From Bacteroidota bacterium (GTDB lineage Bacteria > Bacteroidota > Bacteroidia > Bacteroidales > F082), in NCBI GenBank assembly GCA_009773165.1, contig WOUZ01000012.1:31766-95765 (forward strand): a DNA stretch of 64,000 nt, written 5' to 3'. Each line of letters begins with the position of its first letter. Positions within the stretch are counted from its first letter, which is position 1. The notes beneath the pieces are model-generated. The model had not been told where the DNA came from and made no database searches. It saw only the letters and a program-made list of their open reading frames with translations. Positions 26,652 through 35,445 of the stretch are shown one piece after another. The position numbers and the translations under genes were made by a program.

Positions 26652-26661
26652 TTTGCTATGC

Positions 26662-26669
26662 CAAAAGTA
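26662..26669 (-). promoter_or_regulatory. -7 element at the head of the phosphate-related run
   Basis: The minus strand reads TACTTTTG (TAnnTTTG) just upstream of the DUF47 gene. No comparable element was found in the gaps between the following genes down to 18271, supporting one long transcript. Confidence 0.5.
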
Positions 26670-26904
26670 AACTAAAAAATTTGTTAAAAAACTAATTGGT
26701 TAAGTAACTAAAAAAATGAGCAATTCTTTATGTTGGGTTAATACGTGAATTAATGTATTGATAAATAATAATATATGATCTGTCTGTATAGTGACAATTA
26801 CTTAGTTTAACTTGATATGGTTCATTCTGTTAAGCCTAAGTAAGGTGACAAATTGCTTTTAGAATTAGCTTTTTTAAGCTTTAAGTAATGATTTGTTGCA
26901 TAAA

Positions 26905-27774
26905 TCAGTGTCGTAAAAGAAAAGCGAGGGGCATATGAACTCTGTTTTTCCACGCCTCTTCACTATGAGGTGCTCCCTCATCTTTCACTGTAATCCAATT
27001 AAGTCCTTCGACATATCCCGATTCACGCATCAATGTGTCAACTCTTTGTTGATGAATCTCATAATATGAATCTATTGTTGCTGTACCGAAATCAAAATAG
27101 ATACGATGGGTTGCTGGGTCTGGCATTTGATGCATCAACCAGTTGATGAATGGTTCAGAAAAACTGAGTTCATTTACATGCAAACTAAGCGGCCAATGTG
27201 TACTAACACAGCCTGCATTTCCAAAGATATGTGGAAATTTTGCTATCGCATATGCCGAAATCAATCCGCCCATACTGGAACCCATAATGCTTGTATGTTC
27301 TGCACAGCTAAGGGTAGGATAGCTTTGATCAATATAAGGCTTGAGTTCATGAACGATAAAATCCAGATATCCGTCGCTAAGAGGTTCAAGATCAGGATAG
27401 TTGTGCTCATCGCGTATGTAGTCCTGCATTTCTTGTGGAAGTAGGTCAAAGGCAGGAGCTGGTAAATATTCCTGGTACCTTTTATGCGTATTCCAGATGG
27501 CAACAACAATAGTTGGCTTCACACGTGCCTGATACATAAGTGGTTGCAATGCAGCATCAATAGCCCAAATTTGACCGTGAAAACCCATAGCCGGATTGAA
27601 TAGATTCTGTCCATCATGCATGTACAAAACTGAATGTTTTATTTCGGGATCATAACCTTCGGGAATCCAGACGTCAATGCGGCGATCTTCAGTATAAATG
27701 GATGGAAATGAATGTATGGTATGTAGTTGCCCGTATTTAGGGTAGCTATGTTTATTACTTTTAATTACTTTCAT
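26905..27774 (-). CDS. Putative esterase, enterochelin-esterase-like alpha/beta hydrolase
   Basis: 289 aa. The esterase D/Fes-like fold is indicated by VDVWIPEGYDPE-type strand RIDVWIPEGYDP, SVLYMHDGQNLFNPAMGF, the nucleophile elbow SIMGSSMGGLISAYA (Ser in G-S-S-M-G-G), and a late catalytic His in GAPHSEEAWKNR. No signal peptide, so it is cytoplasmic as annotated. Members hydrolyse ferric siderophores, acetyl/feruloyl esters or other small esters; the substrate cannot be inferred here. It is transcribed alone, with a -7 element 38 bp upstream. Confidence 0.85.
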   Translation of the reverse strand: MKVIKSNKHSYPKYGQLHTIHSFPSIYTEDRRIDVWIPEGYDPEIKHSVLYMHDGQNLFNPAMGFHGQIWAIDAALQPLMYQARVKPTIVVAIWNTHKRYQEYLPAPAFDLLPQEMQDYIRDEHNYPDLEPLSDGYLDFIVHELKPYIDQSYPTLSCAEHTSIMGSSMGGLISAYAIAKFPHIFGNAGCVSTHWPLSLHVNELSFSEPFINWLMHQMPDPATHRIYFDFGTATIDSYYEIHQQRVDTLMRESGYVEGLNWITVKDEGAPHSEEAWKNRVHMPLAFLLRH

Positions 27775-27812
27775 GAATCAATGATTGTGATAGATTTGGT
27801 CGATTTGAGCGG

Positions 27813-27820
27813 CAAAAATA
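27813..27820 (-). promoter_or_regulatory. -7 element for the esterase gene
   Basis: The minus strand reads TATTTTTG (TAnnTTTG), 38 bp upstream of the ATG at 27774. Confidence 0.4.
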
Positions 27821-27895
27821 AATTTTTCTTTAAAAGGAACTTATTAAAATTTCGTTAATCTCAGAACCTTCCGGATAGGTAGATCTAATGTAATG

Positions 27896-28696
27896 TTAAC
27901 CACCTATATTACTGAATTGATTTTTTTGGTTAATTGATCCACAGGCTGGCTTATTTTGAATGGCATTCAGGTAGGCTTTTTCAATGCCAAGCTCACGAAT
28001 GTTGTAAGCTAAATCGGTGAATAAGCACGGTTTCAAATCACCGTTGGCTGTCAGGCGCATTCTGTTACACGAAGCGCAATGACCTCCATCACCACCTTCA
28101 ACAACAGAAAACTGGCCTGTCTCAAGATTCATCTCTTTTATAAATCGTATTTGTAGATTCTCTGATATACAATACGATTTAACAGCTTGAGCATCAGGTT
28201 CGAGGGAAGAGGATTTGATGACACAATTGATTTTGATAGGATAAAGACCTGCGCTTTTTGCTGCCTCAATTCCTTCAAAAACTGCATTTATATTTCCTAA
28301 TCGGGTGATTTCTTTGAATTTCTCCGGGTCAATACTATCGAGACTGATGTTGACCCTTTGTAGCCCGGCTTTTTTGAGATCGGCTGCAAAACGACCAAGA
28401 AGGATGCCATTTGTTGTCATTCCAAGATCTTTTACGCCAGGAATGGCTGCAATTCCAGCCACAAGTTCGACAATGCCTTTTCGCACCAGTGGTTCACCTC
28501 CTGTAATTCTCACTTTGTTTACACCATGTTCTACTGCAAATTTTACGGTTTCTATTATCTCTTCGAAGCTGAGAATTTGGTCATGTGACATGGTTTCTAC
28601 ACCGCATGCCGGCATGCAATAGGTACAACGAAGGTTGCAACGGTCTGTTACCGAAACTCTTAGGTAAGTAATCTTTCTGTTATATGAATCGTACAT
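27896..28696 (-). CDS. moaA: MoaA, GTP 3',8-cyclase (short form)
   Basis: A 266-aa radical SAM enzyme that starts molybdopterin synthesis by cyclising GTP. The N-terminal cluster motif is C20-x3-C24-x2-C27 in DRCNLRCTYC, with the SAM site VRITGGEPLVRKG. The second cluster region is CASCNRMRLTANGDLKPCLF, and the C-terminus ends in the essential GG (FSNIGG). Typical MoaA is 320-340 aa. Here ~50-60 residues are missing between RFIKEMN and the second cluster, while both ends are intact, and the frame is continuous. It overlaps the moeA end by 17 bp and is translationally coupled to it. Confidence 0.92.
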   Translation of the reverse strand: MYDSYNRKITYLRVSVTDRCNLRCTYCMPACGVETMSHDQILSFEEIIETVKFAVEHGVNKVRITGGEPLVRKGIVELVAGIAAIPGVKDLGMTTNGILLGRFAADLKKAGLQRVNISLDSIDPEKFKEITRLGNINAVFEGIEAAKSAGLYPIKINCVIKSSSLEPDAQAVKSYCISENLQIRFIKEMNLETGQFSVVEGGDGGHCASCNRMRLTANGDLKPCLFTDLAYNIRELGIEKAYLNAIQNKPACGSINQKNQFSNIGG

Positions 28697-29861
28697 TAAC
28701 TAGCTCTCCCGCCTGAATTTGTTGGATTCCCAAAGGAACCATAAAAAGGACTTCAGCTGTAGATAAGGCATTTATATGTGCTGAACCATGATAGCCAACA
28801 GGACAAACCTGTCCGTTTTCATTCAAAGTTGCAGGTACAAAACCCAATCTGCCTGTTGCTTTTCTGGAATATGTTTCACACAGTGGAAGTTTCACTGTTG
28901 AAGGCTTATAATCGTACCCCATCATTTTAAACAAAAAGGGTTTTGCCAGCAATTCAAAAATATTGAAGGAGGAGACAGGATTTCCCGGAAGTCCAAGGAC
29001 AAATTTTTCGCCAGAGCGTGCGAAAACCGTAGGTTTTCCCGGTTGCACCGCAATGGATTTGATCAGAATCTCCATTTTTTCCTCTTTGAGGATTGCAGGG
29101 ATGTAATCAAAATCACCCATCGAGATTCCTCCTGAAAGAATAACAACATCACTTACTTGTAAAGCTTCTTTAATCATCTTCCTGGATATGAGCGGGTTAT
29201 CTGCTACAATTCCGCCATACCTAACTTCCGCTCCCAACAATTTGGCTTGCTCAACAAGTTGACTGCTATTGCTGTTGCGAATTTTACCCGGACCAGGGTA
29301 AAATTCAGGTTCTGTTAATTCATCCCCTGTTGAAAGTATACTAACCTTAACACGTTTAAAAACAAGTGGTTGTGTTGCCCCAACAGTTGCAAGCACGGCG
29401 ATATGCTGTGGTTTTATTAGAGTTCCTTTTGTTAGTACGATTGCACCTATCCGGATATCCTCAGCGAAATAGGCAATATTTTCTTTAGTCCGGTATTCAT
29501 TTATCTTAACAGTTTTCTCGCCTGTCATCGTGGTTTGTTCAACCATAATAACACAGTCGGCTCCCTCCGGAAGCATTGCGCCTGTCATTATTTTCGAGCA
29601 AGTTCCCTCAGAAATTATTTTGGTAGGTGTTGATCCGGCAGCAATTACTTCTAGAAGCTGAAGCGTCTGATATAGGTGAAGATCCTCTTTCCTGCAAGCA
29701 AAACCATCTACAGCAGCCTTGTCAAAAGGCGGCATGTTTAGGTCACTGACTACATCTTCGGCAAGAATTCTGCCACTGGATGAGGTGTAACTAATTCGTT
29801 CTGTTCCTGTTAAAGGTAAGTTATTAGATACAATTGCAAGAGCTTCTTCAAATGATATCAT
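28680..29861 (-). CDS. moeA: MoeA, molybdopterin molybdenumtransferase
   Basis: About 393 aa from the ATG at 29861. It inserts molybdate into adenylated molybdopterin. Visible motifs are the N-terminal MISFEEALAIV, MPPFDKAAVDGFA, IMTGAMLPEGADCVIMVE, the MoCF-fold core VSILSTGDEL and VVILSGGISMGDFDYI, and FVLGLPGNPVSSF. The frame extends to a TTG at 29876, but that codon lies inside the likely -7 element, and the ATG at 29861 gives the usual MoeA start, so it is preferred. It is the first gene of a moeA-moaA pair; moaC is ~28 kb away in the window. Confidence 0.93.
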   Translation of the reverse strand: MISFEEALAIVSNNLPLTGTERISYTSSSGRILAEDVVSDLNMPPFDKAAVDGFACRKEDLHLYQTLQLLEVIAAGSTPTKIISEGTCSKIMTGAMLPEGADCVIMVEQTTMTGEKTVKINEYRTKENIAYFAEDIRIGAIVLTKGTLIKPQHIAVLATVGATQPLVFKRVKVSILSTGDELTEPEFYPGPGKIRNSNSSQLVEQAKLLGAEVRYGGIVADNPLISRKMIKEALQVSDVVILSGGISMGDFDYIPAILKEEKMEILIKSIAVQPGKPTVFARSGEKFVLGLPGNPVSSFNIFELLAKPFLFKMMGYDYKPSTVKLPLCETYSRKATGRLGFVPATLNENGQVCPVGYHGSAHINALSTAEVLFMVPLGIQQIQAGELVNVRFI

Positions 29862-29873
29862 CACTTTTTTTGG

Positions 29874-29881
29874 CAAATTTA
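29874..29881 (-). promoter_or_regulatory. -7 element for moeA-moaA
   Basis: The minus strand reads TAAATTTG (TAnnTTTG) 12 bp upstream of the ATG at 29861. It overlaps the alternative TTG start and so argues against that start. Confidence 0.45.
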
Positions 29882-29933
29882 GGCATTTTGTACTTATTCC
29901 TTTGAATGTTCACTACCCAATGAACTCTTTCCA

Positions 29934-29941
29934 TAATTTTG
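29934..29941 (+). promoter_or_regulatory. -7 element for the SNF2 gene
   Basis: TAATTTTG (TAnnTTTG) lies 17 bp before the GTG start at 29959. It is divergent from the moeA promoter, with about 50 bp between them. Confidence 0.45.
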
Positions 29942-29958
29942 CATGCTAAGAAACATCG

Positions 29959-32943
29959 GTGGAGAATCAAAAAGAAATAAAAATCAGGTCAAAATCAGGA
30001 GACGAATACGTTTTAGCGGCTGTCGTAAAATCATCACGACATTTTGGCGATTTAGTACTTCCTTTTGCATGCAACAAAGGAGAAAATCAGTTACTTAAAG
30101 TTGAGTATCTATTATCGACCATTGAACTAAGCAATGATTGTGAAGAAGCTGAATTAATAAAAACCTTGCATGCCATTTCAGCTTCGCTCGATCCTATATC
30201 ACTTATTAGAAAATTTTCGAAGTTAAAAATGGTGCCTAAAGACTTTCAGTCGGCAGAGCATCGTAGATTACTCGATAAGTTCATTTTACCTTATGTTTGG
30301 AAACAGGTTTCTGAGCTTATTAAACTTTTAGCACATTATCAAATTCCTGTATTTGACACCCGTTTTTGGCCATATCTTTATGAAGAGAACAGAATTGAGA
30401 TTGAAAAAGAAGAGGCTCAAACTCGTCTTTTTTTCGACAGAGGTGAATCTTCGACCAATTATGTGCTCGAAGCCTGGTCTGATAATGAAAAAATAAATCT
30501 GATGCATCCCAACAACAGAATCCTTTCAGTTGTTCCCTGCCATCTTTTAACTTCAAAAAGTATCGTTCGTTTTGATGAAAGTGTCAACGGAAACCTGTTG
30601 CGCCCCTTCCTCGCTAAACAGGAAATCATCATCCCCGCGAGGGTTGAGAAAGAATATTTTGAAAAATTTATTAAGAAAATTGCCAGCACATCTAATATTG
30701 AAGCTAAAGGCTTTTCATTAGTAGATGTTGAAGCACAACCTGTTTCCCGTCTTTCGGTTGAAACCTCATGGGATGGCAAAGTTGGATTTGTTCTTTTATT
30801 TGAATATGGTGATAAGCGGATGTATTGCGATCATCTGCAGCAAGTGATTACAACTTTAAAGATTACCGAAGATGGTTTTGAGTTTCTTCGCATAAAGCGG
30901 GATTTATTATGGGAGCAACAGCAATATGCTGAACTGGAAGCCCTTGGTTTGAAAAAGGCATCCTCATTTTTCCTAAGAACGCAACCTGATAGTGAATTGC
31001 ATAGCTTTCTGTATTTCGTCAGGGAAATTTCAAGTGTAATAGCTGAAAAAGGATTCAAGATTGATCAGAATTCTGAAATAAGATATAATCTTGATATGCC
31101 AAGTGTTACTGTCAAACTTACAACTGAATATGATTGGTTTGATCTTCAGCTTATTTTACAAATTGGTGATTACCAGTTGCCTTTTATTTCATTAAGGAAT
31201 CACATTCTGGAGAAGGAAAATGTATTTGTTTTAGAAGATGGAACACGTTTTCTTATCCCTGTTGCTTGGTTTGAACGGTATTCGGGAATTTTTATTCATG
31301 GAAAAAAGCAGCAACAACACCTCCGTCTTCAAAAGCAGCATTATCCCTTACTGGAGCTATTAGATTTGCCCGATTTTGATAAGAATATTTCTAACACTCA
31401 TTGCGACAGTCAGTTAATACTTCCCGTTTTAAATAATGCTCAGTTACGTCCTTATCAGGAATATGGTTTTTATTGGATGCGAAACCATATGCTGAACAAC
31501 TCAGGGGCAATACTGGCCGATGATATGGGACTGGGAAAAACTATTCAGGTTATAGCTTTGCTGACCGCGCATTTTAAGGACTCTGATTTAAATAAGGATA
31601 AATCATCGATTGTAGATCAAAGCACAAAGGGGCTTCAGGACGGGCAACTGGATTTGTTTTACGCTAATGTTCAGATAGATAATAAGCAAGTTGAATTAGG
31701 TAAAAAGAAGGATCCCGCTTTAATCGTGATGCCTACCTCATTGATTCACAATTGGAAAGATGAATTGCAGCGTTTTTCACCCCGGCTTCGTGTATATGAA
31801 TATACTGGAGGAAGCCGCACAATAAGCAAAAAAATCATGCAATCCCACGAAGTGATTTTAACCACTTATGGCATTATGCGAAAAGACAGTGAAAATTTAC
31901 AGCAACTAAATTTTAGCTTTATCATCCTTGACGAAAGTCAGCAAATAAAAAATGCCTCATCTAAAACTGCTACTGCTGCCTATTCGTTGCAAGGCGACTT
32001 GAAATTTGCACTTACCGGGACGCCAATAGAAAATCATTTGTCTGATTTATGGTCGCAGATGCAGTTTGTAAACCCTGATTTGCTCGGTAGTTTGAATGAT
32101 TTTAATAAATACTACAGCATTCCCATAGCCAGAAACCCCGAAGCTCCGCAGCACGAAAAACTTATGACACTCATAAGTCCATACATTTTACGACGAACAA
32201 AACAACAGGTTGCGCCTGAGCTTCCTCCACTGACAGAAACAGTGATCTATTGTGATATGACTGAGGATCAGCGTGAACGATATGAACAGGAAAAGTCGCG
32301 CATGCGTAACGCATTGCTTGATAATGTTATTGAAACTCAGGCAAAACAGGAATCATCGGTTTATTATCTCACTGCATTGATGAAATTGCGTCAGCTTGCC
32401 AATCATCCACGACTTCTTTTCCCTGAAGAAAATCTAAGTAGCGGTAAGTTTGATGTTGTGCTTGAATGGCTTGAAACGATACTCGATGAAAACCATAAAG
32501 TATTGATATTCTCCTCCTTCGTAACTCAGCTTGAAATTTTGGAAGACTTTCTTGTTGAAAAAGAAATACCATTTTCAAAGCTTACCGGAGCAACAGGAAA
32601 AAGGGATGAAGTAATTAAGACGTTTAGAAAAGATGTTACCAAAAGAGTTTTCCTGATTTCATTAAAGGCGGGCGGTGTAGGCCTGAATTTGGCCGAAGCC
32701 GACTATGTTTTTATTCTCGATCCATGGTGGAATCCTGCTGCTGAGTCGCAGGCAATCAGTCGGTCGCATCGGATTGGTCAGCAAAAAAGTGTTTTTGTGT
32801 ATCGGTTTATCACAAGAGAAACAATTGAAGAAAAGATCATGCGCATGCAAGAAAAGAAGCGACTTTTGGCTGAAAACACCATTTTGGAAGAGTCGTTTTA
32901 TTCTGCACTGAGCAGGGAAGAACTGCTTGAACTTATGCAATGA
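29959..32943 (+). CDS. SNF2-family DEAD/DEAH-box helicase-like ATPase
   Basis: A 994-aa cytoplasmic protein. The N-terminal ~480 residues are beta-rich and of the type found ahead of bacterial SNF2 ATPases. The C-terminal half is the two-lobed ATPase: LADDMGLGKTIQVIALL (motif I, ~520), LTTYGIMRKD (Ib/Ic), ILDESQQIKN (motif II, DESQ), LTGTPIENHLSDLWSQM (III), then lobe 2 with VLIFSSFVTQLEIL (IV), SLKAGGVGLNLAEADYV (V) and QAISRSHRIGQQKSVFVYR (VI). SNF2 proteins translocate on double-stranded DNA; bacterial members help recycle RNA polymerase or serve in repair and defence. No partner defence gene lies nearby. Starts with GTG; no in-frame ATG is close. Confidence 0.92.
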   Translation: MENQKEIKIRSKSGDEYVLAAVVKSSRHFGDLVLPFACNKGENQLLKVEYLLSTIELSNDCEEAELIKTLHAISASLDPISLIRKFSKLKMVPKDFQSAEHRRLLDKFILPYVWKQVSELIKLLAHYQIPVFDTRFWPYLYEENRIEIEKEEAQTRLFFDRGESSTNYVLEAWSDNEKINLMHPNNRILSVVPCHLLTSKSIVRFDESVNGNLLRPFLAKQEIIIPARVEKEYFEKFIKKIASTSNIEAKGFSLVDVEAQPVSRLSVETSWDGKVGFVLLFEYGDKRMYCDHLQQVITTLKITEDGFEFLRIKRDLLWEQQQYAELEALGLKKASSFFLRTQPDSELHSFLYFVREISSVIAEKGFKIDQNSEIRYNLDMPSVTVKLTTEYDWFDLQLILQIGDYQLPFISLRNHILEKENVFVLEDGTRFLIPVAWFERYSGIFIHGKKQQQHLRLQKQHYPLLELLDLPDFDKNISNTHCDSQLILPVLNNAQLRPYQEYGFYWMRNHMLNNSGAILADDMGLGKTIQVIALLTAHFKDSDLNKDKSSIVDQSTKGLQDGQLDLFYANVQIDNKQVELGKKKDPALIVMPTSLIHNWKDELQRFSPRLRVYEYTGGSRTISKKIMQSHEVILTTYGIMRKDSENLQQLNFSFIILDESQQIKNASSKTATAAYSLQGDLKFALTGTPIENHLSDLWSQMQFVNPDLLGSLNDFNKYYSIPIARNPEAPQHEKLMTLISPYILRRTKQQVAPELPPLTETVIYCDMTEDQRERYEQEKSRMRNALLDNVIETQAKQESSVYYLTALMKLRQLANHPRLLFPEENLSSGKFDVVLEWLETILDENHKVLIFSSFVTQLEILEDFLVEKEIPFSKLTGATGKRDEVIKTFRKDVTKRVFLISLKAGGVGLNLAEADYVFILDPWWNPAAESQAISRSHRIGQQKSVFVYRFITRETIEEKIMRMQEKKRLLAENTILEESFYSALSREELLELMQ

Positions 32944-33042
32944 AGCTGATTAAAGGACTTTTCCTTGATCCAAACAATCGTTTTTCAAAATTTGAAAGCG
33001 CGAATCTGGCGGCTTTTAGCTAATTTTGTCAAAAATCATGCT

Positions 33043-33525
33043 ATGATAAAAGTACTTGTTTTCGATTGGGGCGATACAGTTATGCTTGATTTTGGTTTTC
33101 AGGGTCCAATGGCAAACTGGCCAAAAGTAGCTTGGGTTCCGGGAGCACAAAAGTTGCTTGAAGTAGTTTATTTAAAATATAGGTGTGTAATTGCCACAAG
33201 TGCCGATCATTCGGATGTTAACAATATTAGAATGGCGCTGCGAAGGGTTGGAGCAGAGCAGTATTTTCATCACTTCTATTCTCAAATTGAGCTTGGGTTC
33301 AAAAAACCTGAACCCCGCTTTTTCAGTGAAGTGCTGCGGCTCTCTGGCTTCGAACCGCATGAAAGCATGATGATAGGCAATTTGTATGACAAAGATATAA
33401 TTGGTGCTAAAGAAATTGGTATGGTCACTGTTTTGTTCAATGAACAATCTGTTTCAGGCAGCTTCCCTTTAGCCGATTATGTGATCCAAAATTTCTCTCA
33501 ATTAGAAAAGATTTTATTGAAATGA
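33043..33525 (+). CDS. HAD-superfamily hydrolase
   Basis: About 160 aa from the ATG at 33043. HAD motif I is FDWGDTVM (nucleophile Asp in the DxGDT variant DWGDT), motif II the Thr/Ser in VIATSADHSD, motif III Lys in FKKPEPRFF, and motif IV in MIGNLYDKDIIGAKEIG. The family dephosphorylates small phosphorylated metabolites; the substrate is unknown. The upstream extension to 32965 lacks any HAD homology and was dropped. The stop overlaps the next start by 4 bp (ATGA), so the M23 peptidase gene is translationally coupled. Confidence 0.85.
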   Translation: MIKVLVFDWGDTVMLDFGFQGPMANWPKVAWVPGAQKLLEVVYLKYRCVIATSADHSDVNNIRMALRRVGAEQYFHHFYSQIELGFKKPEPRFFSEVLRLSGFEPHESMMIGNLYDKDIIGAKEIGMVTVLFNEQSVSGSFPLADYVIQNFSQLEKILLK

Positions 33526-35234
33526 AGTACATTTATTTGTTTATAATATTACAACTTATTATTGTTCAGGGATTTAGTCAACAGAAAAAGGTCTCTGCAA
33601 ACTATCGTTCACCCATTGACTTACCACTTTATTTATCCGGAACTTTTGGGGAGCTGCGCTCAGACCACTTTCATTCGGGAGTTGACATACGTGTTGGAGG
33701 CAAGGAAGGATTACCGGTTTATGCTATCGCCGACGGTTATGTGAGCCGGATTGCAGTTTCACCTGTTGGATTTGGTAAAGCGGTGTATATTGATCATCCT
33801 GCAACTGGACATACTTCGGTTTATGCTCATCTACAACGCTTTAAGCCAGACTTAGCTAAATGGGTCAAGACAGAACAGTATGCGCAACAAAAATTCGGTG
33901 TAAATCTGTTGCCTGATAAAAATAAGTTCCCAGTGAAAAAAGGAGATATCATTGGTTATGCCGGCGATTCCGGATCATCGGGAGGGCCACATCTACATTT
34001 CGAAATTCGCGATGCTGCCTCACAGGAAATTCTTAACCCTCTGGCACAGGGCTACACAATAAAGGACTTTATCAAGCCTTACATTTTAAGGTTGGCTGTT
34101 TATCCTGAAGGGAAGGAAAGTGAAGTGAATAGTAAAAATAAGGCCTCATTTTATCAGGTTGAAGGATGGGGGGAGCAACACCGTATCAAAGACAATAAAG
34201 TTATAAAGGCATCAGGTTCTGTGTCATTTGGAATTACAGCCGATGATACACATAACGAGACTCCGAATACCAATGGTGTATATTCCATCGAACTTTGGAT
34301 CGACTCCACTCAGATTTTTGGTTTCAGTGCCGACCGCTTTTCGTTCGATGAAAGTCGTTACATAAATAGTATGATTGATTATGGGTATCTGGCAGATAAT
34401 AAGTCCCGAATTGTCAGAACAAAGATTGATCCTTTCAATAAACTTGGCATGTATAATCATGTCAAATCGAATGGTGTTTTGAAAATCCAACCCGGTGACA
34501 GTTTGAAAGCTTTGTATGTTGTTAAAGATTACAATGGTAATAGTTCGAAATTGCCTTTTACACTTGTGGGGGTTCAGGGAAAATCAGTGAAAACAGAAGA
34601 AACTATTGACACAAATTCTGCAGAGGTTATTGCTGGTAAAGCATTTACAATCAAGGAGAAAAATTTTGAAGCGGCTTTTCCAGATGATGCTTTTTATACA
34701 TCCGTTCAAATTGCAAAAAAAGAAGAGAAAAGCAACTCACACTTCTCAGATATTATTACACTTGGAAGTAAACGTATTCCTGTTCATAAAAATTATAAGC
34801 TTCGGATTAAGGTAAATGAAACAAAGCTAAACAGGGAAAAATTGACGATAGTACATCTTGATAATGAAAATAAGAACCCGATTGGTGGCATTTACGAGGC
34901 AGGATGGATGACTGTTAATACACGGCGCTTAGGTCGTTTTGTTGTAATGGCTGACACCATACCGCCCGTTGTTTCAGCTGTTAATTTTAAAAACCTTGCT
35001 CAGGTTGATAGCCTTAAAGTGCTGAAAGTTAGTTTAAAAGATGACTTTTCAGGCATTAATGATATAAAACCGAGCCTTAATGGCGAATGGCTGCTTATGG
35101 ATTACGATCCCAAAAATAAATTGCTTACCTACGAGGTGGATGAACGCCTTAAAAAGGGAGAAAACATTTTTCGGCTAATCGTTACTGACCAATGTAATAA
35201 CAAAACAGTATTTGAGGCAAAACTTAATAAGTAA
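33522..35234 (+). CDS. M23-family peptidase (LytM-like) with C-terminal extension
   Basis: 570 aa with a signal peptide (MKYIYLFIILQLIIVQGFSQ). The LytM/M23 domain occupies ~25-180: zinc ligands are in HSGVDIRVG (HxxxD) and HLHFEIRD, with GDSGSSGGPHLHFEI as the C-terminal signature. M23 enzymes cleave peptidoglycan cross-bridges. The remaining ~380 residues are beta-rich, with several Ig-like stretches, the usual layout for Bacteroidota M23 proteins; they probably contact envelope partners. It acts in the periplasm. It is coupled to the HAD gene by a 4-bp overlap. Confidence 0.9.
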   Translation: MKYIYLFIILQLIIVQGFSQQKKVSANYRSPIDLPLYLSGTFGELRSDHFHSGVDIRVGGKEGLPVYAIADGYVSRIAVSPVGFGKAVYIDHPATGHTSVYAHLQRFKPDLAKWVKTEQYAQQKFGVNLLPDKNKFPVKKGDIIGYAGDSGSSGGPHLHFEIRDAASQEILNPLAQGYTIKDFIKPYILRLAVYPEGKESEVNSKNKASFYQVEGWGEQHRIKDNKVIKASGSVSFGITADDTHNETPNTNGVYSIELWIDSTQIFGFSADRFSFDESRYINSMIDYGYLADNKSRIVRTKIDPFNKLGMYNHVKSNGVLKIQPGDSLKALYVVKDYNGNSSKLPFTLVGVQGKSVKTEETIDTNSAEVIAGKAFTIKEKNFEAAFPDDAFYTSVQIAKKEEKSNSHFSDIITLGSKRIPVHKNYKLRIKVNETKLNREKLTIVHLDNENKNPIGGIYEAGWMTVNTRRLGRFVVMADTIPPVVSAVNFKNLAQVDSLKVLKVSLKDDFSGINDIKPSLNGEWLLMDYDPKNKLLTYEVDERLKKGENIFRLIVTDQCNNKTVFEAKLNK

Positions 35235-35309
35235 GACAAGTTGCTGATTAGTAAACTGAATTCGCATCTTTTATATTCTCTAATTTAAGGTAGAGGCTTC
35301 TATTCCCTC

Positions 35310-35341
35310 AAAAAAAGCCCTGTTCTAAAGCGCTTTTTTAC
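35310..35341 (+). terminator. Weak terminator after the M23 gene
   Basis: AAAAAAGC (ending near 35317) and GCTTTTTT (near 35332-35339) form a short AT-rich stem running into T residues, 75 bp after the stop. Confidence 0.45.
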
Positions 35342-35417
35342 ATCTATTATATCGTTGTGAGTGTTAATATCAGATTTTTACATTTGAAATTTATTATAAC
35401 CGCTAACGAAAATCATT

Positions 35418-35425
35418 TAATTTTG
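35418..35425 (+). promoter_or_regulatory. -7 element for the sugar-assembly cluster
   Basis: TAATTTTG (TAnnTTTG) is 21 bp before the ATG at 35446. No TTTG at the usual -33 distance. Confidence 0.45.
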
Positions 35426-35445
35426 ACGGCTGAAAAACATTGATT

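Noticed and set aside
29959..32943. SNF2 ATPase as part of an anti-phage defence island
   Set aside because: The neighbours are molybdopterin genes, a HAD phosphatase and an M23 peptidase; no nuclease, methylase or other defence partner is present.
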